The position numbers were made by a program, and so were the translations under genes. The notes below the pieces were generated by a model, which was not told the origin of the DNA, made no database searches, and was given only the letters and a program-made list of their open reading frames with translations. Of a stretch of DNA of 6,713 nt, positions 6,506-6,713 are shown piece after piece (the stretch's first letter is position 1; every line of letters starts with the position of its first letter). Where the stretch lies: assembly GCA_029882335.1 (NCBI GenBank), contig JAOUKW010000224.1:1-6713 (forward strand), in the 5' to 3' direction. Source of the DNA: Candidatus Heimdallarchaeota archaeon. Its GTDB lineage: Archaea; Asgardarchaeota; Heimdallarchaeia; Heimdallarchaeales; Kariarchaeaceae.

Positions 6506-6713
6506 ATGGATATACACGAATTAGAAAATCCAAAACTCTTGACCTATCAACAGATAGGTCTTAGAATTCAATTGTCCGCTGCCACTCTTGCTACTAGCTT
6601 TTTGTTAATTGAAATACCAAATGTTGAAACAATTACTCTAATGTGTTTTTTACTTGGCTTTTTATTTAAACCTAGATTCGCATATTCTACCGTGCTAACA
6701 ATAGTGATCTCAT
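6506..6713 (+). CDS. Hydrophobic membrane protein, N-terminal part (3' partial)
   Basis: A reading frame opens at ATG 6506 and stays open to the window end, giving 69 residues and no stop. After a short polar N-terminus (residues 1 to about 18) there are two or more hydrophobic stretches: about 24-34, then 41-51, ending in FKPRFAYST (51-59), with a third beginning at about 58. The pattern is that of a small-helix polytopic membrane protein, perhaps an S-component-like transporter subunit, but the family was not recognised and this is only a guess. A GTG at 6497 is an alternative start; a stop at 6452-6454 limits extension. The gene diverges from rpoA2. Support comes from the open frame, membrane-like composition and a gene-sized gap to rpoA2. 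Confidence -1.
   Translation, partial: MDIHELENPKLLTYQQIGLRIQLSAATLATSFLLIEIPNVETITLMCFLLGFLFKPRFAYSTVLTIVIS
6541..6560. repeat. Perfect inverted repeat GACCTAT-N6-ATAGGTC
   Basis: GACCTAT (6541-6547) and ATAGGTC (6554-6560) form a perfect seven-base inverted repeat with a six-base spacer (CAACAG). It lies inside the first codons of the partial membrane-protein gene. The same ATAGGTC half-site occurs upstream at 6437-6443 and, as ATAGGTG, at 6474-6480. Confidence -1.

Overview
The window is AT-rich, gene-dense archaeal DNA. The split archaeal RNA polymerase subunit A'' (rpoA2), TATA-like boxes close to start codons with no clear Shine-Dalgarno sequences, and a cysteine-free E2-fold (UEV) protein with an ESCRT-I-like C-terminus together point to an Asgard archaeon. 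The lineage inside Asgard cannot be fixed from this sequence; a Heimdall-type genome is possible but is a guess.

Layout, left to right. (1) Positions 1-2679, plus strand: the 3' part of a large cell-surface gene with a seven-bladed SBBP-type beta-propeller, two Ig-like domains and a C-terminal membrane anchor. Its frame is open back to base 1, so the real start lies outside the window. (2) Positions 2682-2984, minus strand: a small DUF3467-family protein with a GTG start, probably translated from a leaderless mRNA. (3) Positions 3036-4238, minus strand: a 12-helix major facilitator superfamily (MFS) transporter. (4) Positions 4239-4392: a divergent promoter region with an inverted repeat in front of the transporter. 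(5) Positions 4393-5016, plus strand: a UEV plus helical-hairpin protein resembling ESCRT-I Vps23/TSG101 in compact form. (6) Positions 5013-6290, minus strand: complete rpoA2, tail to tail with the UEV gene; the two stop codons share one TTAA. (7) Positions 6291-6505: a noncoding region with inverted repeats and a recurring ATAGGTC-like motif. (8) From 6506 to the window end, plus strand: the start of a gene for a hydrophobic membrane protein, cut by the window edge.

The genes do not form one pathway. Four of the six run singly or in divergent or convergent pairs; only the transporter and the DUF3467 gene are co-directional, and the latter seems to have its own promoter. The most notable element is the UEV/ESCRT-I-like protein, part of the eukaryote-like membrane-remodelling and ubiquitin toolkit of Asgard archaea. 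Also of note is that rpoA2 has no rpoA1 upstream. No CRISPR array, tRNA, rRNA or insertion sequence was seen.
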